The notes under the pieces are model-generated. The model searched no databases, had not been told where the DNA came from, and saw only the letters and a list, made by a program, of their open reading frames with translations. A stretch of 64,000 nucleotides of DNA from Pelomyxa schiedti. Lineage: Eukaryota > Evosea > Pelobiontida > Pelomyxidae. The translations under genes and the position numbers were made by a program. Location of the stretch: assembly GCA_020536535.1 (NCBI GenBank), contig JAHLWZ010000871.1, positions 1 to 64,000 on the forward strand. The letters are read 5' to 3'. Below are positions 57,715 to 64,000 of this stretch, piece after piece. Every line of letters starts with the position of its first letter. Within the stretch, counting starts at the first letter, position 1.

Positions 57715-60598
57715 ATGGTGATAGCCGTTGGTCTATTGAATCTTGCTTTTCCTGAGTTACTAAACCATTGCCAGGTCTTGCAGTATTGTCTTTGCTGTGT
57801 GGCTCCATTGCCCTCAAGGGTGACGACTTATTACTTCAGGCAAGTGTCTCCACCCTTTGGTTTTTTGCCTCTCGTTTTTGCCAAATTCTGCTTCTGCCTT
57901 TTTTAAAACAAAAACAGGCACTTGACGCTGCCTATGTCGAATTGAGAGCTGAGGGACTGTGGCACGAATATGGAGATCAATATTCACAGGCACGCATTGC
58001 CTTCTGTGCAATTTCCTTTTTCATGATGCCCTTTTTGCTAAATTGAGGCTCACAATGTAAAACTGTAGGACTGTGAGGCTATTCCTTCCTCATTCCCATA
58101 CCCTGATCCTTCTGATGACGGTCCTGCAATTTTGTGGGACAATGTAACCAACACTTATGTCGAGAAGCTGGGAACCTTTGGCACTATTTTAAAGGAAGGT
58201 GTTGCGCATGTCGGCACCTTCGAAACTGTTTATATCGTTCCGGCATTGATTGAAAGGCACCCAGCCATTGAGATAAATGAAAGCTAATCAGATCGCCAGA
58301 ATTGCTCAACATTATAACACAACAATATCCATTGTACAAGTAGATGGGGACCCGTTTGATTTACTGGACAATGGGTCCATTGATTGTACTTTATCCCCAC
58401 TTCTTCGACATCCTCACAGTGCACAGTGACTGACGGCAATATTGCTGTTGCTGGTATGCATGGTGATTCTCGTCGCTCTAAAAACTGGCAAGCTGGGTGT
58501 GATATATACGTTTCGTACTTCTACTTGATGTCCAGCAAGGTGGGACCGCAGTTCGCGGATTATAAGTCTTTTGTCACTTATCTGCATGAACAATTGATGA
58601 TGTGCGAACCAATTGTGGTTTGTAGTGACCTCTCTCTCAAGGGTCAGAAGTGATCCGACTGTTTTTACAGGGGTGCGCCCAACTTCCAATTCTTGCTCAA
58701 GTTCTTACTGTTACGTTTCCTGGAATTGGGATTCGAGAATTCTCACCCTCCTGCTTTGACTACATGAATTCAACTGATGAGTTTGTCATTGCATTTGGTG
58801 ATCTTGGGACTGCGGTATGTCCTCACACCTGATTGTGTCAGGATAAGTCACCACTCGTTTGAAGGCGGTATGGTCTGGTACATATGCCTACAAATCTGAT
58901 ATGGTAGCTCCTGGCTCTTATTTCCTTCGCAGAGAGGTACCACAGGAGAGGAAGGTGAATGTGTCCTATATTCCTCAAGATTGGGAGATTGGGAACGAGC
59001 AACTGGCTCAGTTATTCGAAGCTGGGCTGATGGATGTTGTTTTGTCTGGTTATAGATCTGCTGTGTTTGCCTACTGGAAAATTCCTTGGTTTTCTTTTAC
59101 TGTATGACACCCCTCAACCGAAATATTGCTTATCACTCTACCTCGCAGGATTGCCTTCCACAAGCTGGGTTTGACATTAATCCTCTTCAAGGTACATATT
59201 ATTTCTTGTTGCTGTAAGGTCTTACCTTATTTTGAAGAGTACACGGGAGTTGCAAAGAGGGTTCTCGATTCGTCTAAGATTCGTGTCGGGGTTTTACAGT
59301 GGGATGCACTTCCAATGATAAATACAACTGACCCTAGAAGTGCTCGTGGAGTAATTCCAGCAATAGAGAAATACATATTTAGTTGGTATATATTATGTTC
59401 CTTCACTTTTGCGGATGAAATTTAGTTGTCTCGAAGGTTATCAAATCAGTTTACACTTCCTGGGATTAACATTGAATATGCAACATTTTCCTCCTCTGAT
59501 CTTGCATTCCAAGCTCTAGAAAGAGGCGAAATAGATTGTACATCACCCTATCCTCCCCATCCTTCACATAACTTCATGGACAGGCACATCAATGTACTTC
59601 ACCAGTGGCTCCAGTGTCACACTTTCAGATGGAAAACAGTATATCGTCAACAAAGGTGCAATTCCCATCTTCTTTCAAGAACAAAATCCCAACAACCAAA
59701 CAAGCTTTTAGGGCTTCTTGCTCTACCCTTGGAATAGTCCTTGACTTTGTTGTCGATTCTAAAAGTGGGATTTCAAGTGTGGACGAGCTGGTTGATCATC
59801 TCACAGCTGCACCTAATAAAAAGGTTTTTGGTTGGTCACACGTGGGCCATTAACTCTAATTGCCAGATTGGGTTACAATCAGCCGAATTGTTGGATTTGG
59901 TTACGAGTTGGACTTTGAAAAATGTCTTGTTCACCCCGGTCTATGGAACTGTGTCCGAGTTATTTGACCAGCTCTTTTCTCCTACGGCTAATGTAGCAGC
60001 ATTGCTACTGACTCTCCCCTATGATGTATGTATCCAACCCTCAACAAACTGCCCTCCTTCCCTTCCCAAAACGTGAACAGGTTCCTGAGACTTACATCGG
60101 TCAGTACACCAATTTTGATAGCGCGTTGTTGGTACCCAACAGTGCCTTCTTTAGATTTGACAAATCGTATTGTATTGTTTCTGGTGGTCCCTACACTCTT
60201 CTCACACGCCACAATAGCATGTGGAGATCACGAGTGGGAACCACAGCTTGGTGAGGAATGTGAGGTTGAAGTGGAGGGCTGCCAGGAATGCGTATGCATG
60301 ACTGATTACAAACAAGCAGTTGACAGTCCCGTATGTGCGAGCGATGGTACTTCCCCATTTTACCTTCTTTCAATAACACACTGTGTCAGCCCCCCTTTTG
60401 TCTACAACAGCGCTTCTTGGGCTAGTTTTGGGTGGATTTTTCCTTATCCTGATCGTCGCTGGGGTTGCTGTTTTTATCCTGGTTTTCCCCCAGTGCCGTA
60501 AGAAATGGATGAGGGAAGGGGTACTCAGAGCCAGGCGCTCAACCATGTACACAAGGCGAAGTGCAGGAGTCTCCATGGCTCCATTGGTAAACAGTTGA
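57715..60598 (+). CDS. Type I membrane receptor with bacterial-type solute-binding (SBP/PBP2) folds
   Basis: The start at 57715 is inferred. Splicing MVIAVG to LAVLSLLCGSIALKG across a 48-nt intron gives a strong signal peptide. The next junction at about 57840 uses a GC donor (CAG/GCAAGT). The ectodomain contains repeated substrate-binding-protein segments: ALDAAYVELRAEGLWHEYG (typical C-terminal helix), IRVGVLQWDALPMIN (typical first strand), SSDLAFQALERGEIDC and ISSVDELVDHLTAAPNKKVFG. At least two such lobes are present in tandem. A short Cys cluster follows (GEECEVEVEGCQECVC). Then comes one transmembrane helix, LVLGGFFLILIVAGVAVFIL, and a basic 35-residue tail ending at 60598. The layout suggests a cell-surface sensor of amino acids or similar solutes, by analogy with SBP_bac_3 and glutamate-receptor ligand domains. 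There is no channel or kinase part. Exons between 58 and 60 kb are only partly resolved. Confidence 0.68.
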
Positions 60599-60738
60599 AC
60601 TCCCCTCTCTGCACCCAGGAACCAAAGCCCTCGGCCTACAATCCTCACAAATTTTTGTTTGTTAATTACGACATGGAATTTTATGCATTTTTTTTCCTTT
60701 TTGATTCTAAAACGGAGTGCTAGAACACCACCGAGATA

Positions 60739-62996
60739 CTACACACGAACCACAACAATCACTACATTGTGTAGTGGGGGAGAGGAAAGGAGTGGGAGAA
60801 CGAGGGAGGAGGGGTGTGCTGATGATGGCGGGATAGCATGCACAAACTGTGATTGCTGTGATTGCCGGTATTGTTGTGATCCTGCATGTTGCTGCTGTAG
60901 GTGTGGAGCTGTGTGCCTTGGTGGCGGTGCTGAGTGATGCAACGGCGACGGTTGTGGTGGTGATACAACCCGGTGGGATTGACCCCGTTGTTGCATCAGG
61001 GGAACAGCTGGCTGTATGGTGTGTGTATTGCGGAACCCAAGAGATACTTGTTGAGGTGATGGTGGTGGTGGTTCCTGGCGTGGTCTTAGTTGTTGCACTT
61101 ATGTGTGCACAACAGGGTGATGAGGTGGTGAAGAGGTTCCCCTTGGTGCTGTCGGGTAGCTGTTTGGGAGAGATTGCGTCGGCTTATGATACTGCTGTTG
61201 CTGGCGGTTCTGGCACATCCCTTGATAAAGTTGTTGCAGCAACTGTGATTGAACCTGGGGTGCATCAGCAGCTCCCTGCTGCTGTACCACATGTGTGTAA
61301 GTGCAAGGTAGTAGTGGTGATGACAGTGGGCCGTGCTGCTATCCTTGGAACTGGCAAAGTGTTGAGGGCCTGTGTTTGTGCTCGTGGCTGTTGTTGTTGG
61401 GGTTGGGGTTGCTGGGTCCGCTGCTGGTGTTGTTGTGGTTGCTGTTGCTGTTGCTGCTGACGGCTGTGTCTATGGTGGTTGTGGTGGAGGTTCCAACTGT
61501 GGTCTTCTTGACCATGCTGTTCAGGCTGAGAGTCAGCAGTGTAAGACGCAACCATACACTGGTGTTGTCTTCTTGCTTGTTTCTGAAGTCTGGGACTATA
61601 TTCGGTTCCTTGCTCCTCCTCCATGCTTTGCTCTGCTGTCCTTTTGGAGTAGCTGAGCTTGATCTGATGAGTGTTGCTTCTGGTGCCAACCACCTTGGTT
61701 ATAATGTGTCCTGGGCATGACTCAGCCGAAGTTGTTTTCAAGATTATCTGGGAGCTGCCTGGATTGGACAGGAAACAGTGGTGGTCAGTGATTCCAGAGA
61801 ACTTCAGAAAAGAAACGCTTTTTGGGGTTTCAGGGACTTCCAAGTGAGCAGGGTACCTTGAGATATGAAGAAGAGGAAGAGTAAGTAAAAATCGGGCTTA
61901 TTTTTCTTTGAGGGGGTGAATTGAACAAACAACATACTTCAAGATAAAGGCATTTTTCATCAAGTGATCCTTCTCAATGGCAGACTGCATTTCCGGAATG
62001 AACTGCTCCATTATGTCAATTCTAGTTTTCTTTGTCTGCTCATTGTAAAATCGGGACAGCAGCCCAAAGTGCCCATCAACTTCAGACTTTCCATGCTTTG
62101 CTGCCCACAAATGCCAGGAAAGGCAGCAGTTCAACTTCTGAGGGAGATGGCAAAGGAATAGGTCTGCCACCTCATAGTTGTCAAAGTGCGGGCCTTTGTC
62201 TGTGAAGAGCTTGATGTCAGAGATCCCCTGAAACTCGTCAAGGTGGTCTTGTATCACAGATGTCACACGTATCTGTTTGTCTTTCACTGTGTTTTAAACA
62301 TGATACCTCACATTTACAAAGTGTTGTGACTGAGAGGTGTTGCTGCCCTCTTGTGGTGGCAGTGTTGTTGTTGGACATACCTTTCTGTTTCTCAATAAAC
62401 TCCCTCACAAGGGATATCTTGGAGTCATCCAAGATTCTTGCTGTTTCGGTTTGTTTAGAACCATCAGGGTGATGCATCACATGATGGTGATCATCCCGAT
62501 GGGCAACCGTTCTATTCCCTGCCTCTTGAGAGTGGGAATTCAGGAATTCAATAAGCAGTGGTCTTGTCTGAGAAACCAAAGGTGTTTCTCTTTTTGGACA
62601 TCCAGGGTTTGCAACCTCTGTGTTGTTTTCTCTTCTCTGAAAAGAATGGCTGCTGATGCAGAGATTGTGTCATTTCAAAGTCCTCCGTGGGATGTGACCA
62701 ACAATGCGCACTAGTGTGCAAGCCACTTGGTGGTCATGTCTGGCTTTGGCACTGGTGTGCTCCTCAGCGATGTTCTTGAACATCAATTGAAGCTGTCCCA
62801 TGCCAATCCCATCAGAAGGAGATGTGGGGAATTTGATTGTTGACATCAAGGCATTTTGTCCTTGAATGTCTCCCCCTGGAGGAAGAAGAAGAAATCAATG
62901 TTAAAACTATGATGAAATAATCCAACCACACACAGGGCCGATTTGAATGTGTGTATATATGTACGTTGTATGTTTTGGGTAGACATAGTAGTAACC
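60739..62996 (-). CDS. Transposase-derived protein with Gln-rich tail
   Basis: A spliced minus-strand gene. ATG at 62996 (MSTQNIQ), GT donor, then GDIQGQNALMSTIKFP, RRENNTEVANPGCPKRETP, ...EKQK/VKDKQIRVTSVIQDHLDEF and the core IKLFTDKGPHFDNYEVADLF...WAAKHGKSEVDGHFGLLSR. The TDxGPHF and HGK..(V/C)DGHFG blocks resemble DDE-type cut-and-paste transposase cores in protist genomes, supplying candidate catalytic acids. An intron (about 61905-61860) joins this to YPAHLEVPETPKSVSFLKF. A long Gln/His/Pro-rich region with a poly-Q block then runs to 60739. I see no terminal inverted repeats near the gene. The in-frame introns and the fused Q-rich tail argue for a host-adapted (domesticated) protein or an old insertion. 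Exon limits inside the Q-rich part are uncertain. Confidence 0.62.
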
Positions 62997-63070
62997 TAAA
63001 TACAACACACGACACACAACAGTGGGGCCATCATTATAGAATACCCAACAAATAAACAACACTGTTTAGT

Positions 63071-64000
63071 GTCTGCAACGTCTTCCGACGTTGAAGACCC
63101 TGCTGCAGCAAAAAAGATTGCATTCCTTGTGGTTGATGTTTTGTGCGAGACACTCCTTCACTTGTGCGTGAAAACGTTCCATGTCCGCGCTGTTGTTACG
63201 TCCGCAATCGATTCGATCACCTCTTATTCTTTGAATTTGATGTGCACCGAGCTAATCGAATCTGTTGTTGATTAGCAGGAAAACCTAAACGATGGTTTTT
63301 TCGCAAAAATCACACAGGCACAGAAAACCCCCAAAGCTTCTTCCTCAGTCATGCAAAACACCCGTAGCAACACAGAATTCTGGCTGGAGACATGCACCAG
63401 CACAATGGACGTAGCCAAAAGCCGAATCGACGACGGCACACTGACAGGCCCTTGTGCGCTCATCTGCTCCCGAGAGCAGACCCAGGGCCGGGGCACATCC
63501 GGGCGTACATGGTCCTCCGTGTCTGGAAACTTACACCTCACAGTTGCAATCAGTAGAGAAAGCATCCTCCGGCCGGCACCAAACCAACCAGCGAGGGAAT
63601 TCCAGCTGCCACTTGTGACAGCTGTGGCTATGCACAGAGTGATATGCATGTGCCCTTTGGTGGAGGTCACGCCAGGAGGGGGTGGCTGCGATTCTGCTGC
63701 CACTGAGGGTGGTGCTGCAGTGTTTGTGAAATGGCCAAATGACATTTTGATAGGCGGGGAGAAGGTTGCTGGGGTGCTGATTGAATCGCACAAGGGTTAC
63801 TATCTAGTTGGAATTGGGGTAAATGTTGAAACTGCTCCACCTGTGAAAGATGGGGGCAGAAAGAGCACTTGCCTGAGAGCTCATGCCAGAACCGATACTG
63901 GTGGTATTATAACTGCTGAGCGACTGGCTCGCTCTTTATATGATCACTTGGTGGCCGCAATTATTGAATCCCCGTTTGACCAAGACCAGATTTTGAAGGA
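63071..64000 (+). CDS. Biotin-protein ligase, 3' end beyond window
   Basis: Exon 63071 to about 63260 appears to start at a 3' splice site (TTTAG) and encodes SATSSDVEDPAAAKKIAFLV...LIES. An intron of about 50 nt with a CTAAAC branch-like site ends in ACACAG before AQKTPKASSSV. The catalytic domain follows: STMDVAKSRIDDG, the biotinyl-AMP loop GRGTSGRTW, KWPNDILIGGEKVAGVLIE and YYLVGIGVNVE. These match the BirA/HCS ligase family, which attaches biotin to carboxylase carrier domains. The loop has Thr where most members have Arg (GRGRxG). The CDS is still open at 64000. The first exon and start codon are not identified; an ATG at 63351 would give a minimal catalytic protein. Confidence 0.82.

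Noticed and set aside
60849-61720. Plus-strand ORFs of 203 and 139 residues rich in Cys, Val and Leu
   Set aside because: They are reverse translations of the CAG/CAA-rich Gln tract of the minus-strand gene.
1-64000. CRISPR arrays, bacterial operons, prophage or plasmid functions
   Set aside because: There are no regularly spaced repeats or bacterial gene clusters. The introns and gene content are eukaryotic nuclear.

Overview
This is nuclear DNA from a gene-dense, intron-rich, flagellated protist. The evidence is compact neighbouring genes on both strands, GT-AG introns mostly 40-60 nt long (often with TACTAAC-like branch sites close to the 3' end), a cytosolic ribosomal protein uS19 gene, an axonemal inner-arm dynein heavy chain, a COMMD7-like gene, a WBP11-like splicing factor and a giant ROCO kinase. 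I cannot assign a species. The repertoire (ROCO kinase, VWA protein, dual-specificity phosphatase, axonemal dynein) would suit a free-living amoeboflagellate.

Layout. 1-2.6 kb: a truncated VWA gene (-) and a GC-rich intronless aminotransferase gene (+), bracketed by two identical 117-bp inverted repeats. 2.7-6 kb: a PH-SH3 protein (+), a histidine phosphatase (-) and RPS15 (-). 6-11.2 kb: a dual-specificity phosphatase (+), a Pro-rich unknown (-), a multi-pass membrane protein (-) and a small basic protein (-). 11.3-15.5 kb: ERCC4/XPF (+), resolved into 17 phase-consistent exons. 15.5-32.3 kb: a DNAH10-like dynein heavy chain (-), preceded 9 bp upstream by a small ORF (-). 33-35 kb: gene-poor, with decayed coding traces. 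35-40.4 kb: a PB1 protein, a WBP11-like gene and a serpin, all +. 40.5-42.4 kb: an MFS exporter (-). 42.7-46.1 kb: an LRR-nucleoside diphosphate kinase fusion and a tail-anchored coiled-coil protein (+). 46.3-46.8 kb: a Ras-like relic. 47.1-56.3 kb: an LRR-Roc-COR-kinase-WD40-kinase-like gene (+). 56.5-64 kb: COMMD7 (-), a membrane receptor with bacterial-type solute-binding folds (+), a transposase-derived Gln-rich protein (-) and biotin-protein ligase (+, running off the window).

These genes do not form an operon or pathway. They mix housekeeping genes (RPS15, XPF, WBP11, NDPK, biotin ligase), flagellar genes (DNAH10) and signalling genes (ROCO, DSP, PH-SH3, PB1) with likely acquired or mobile material (aminotransferase, MFS exporter, transposase-derived gene, inverted repeat). 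The least ordinary items are the ROCO protein with a second, PINK1-like degenerate kinase domain, the LRR-NDPK fusion, the solute-binding-protein receptor and the inverted-repeat-bounded aminotransferase. Splice sites were placed by eye from frame continuity and family similarity, so several starts and some exon ends are provisional.
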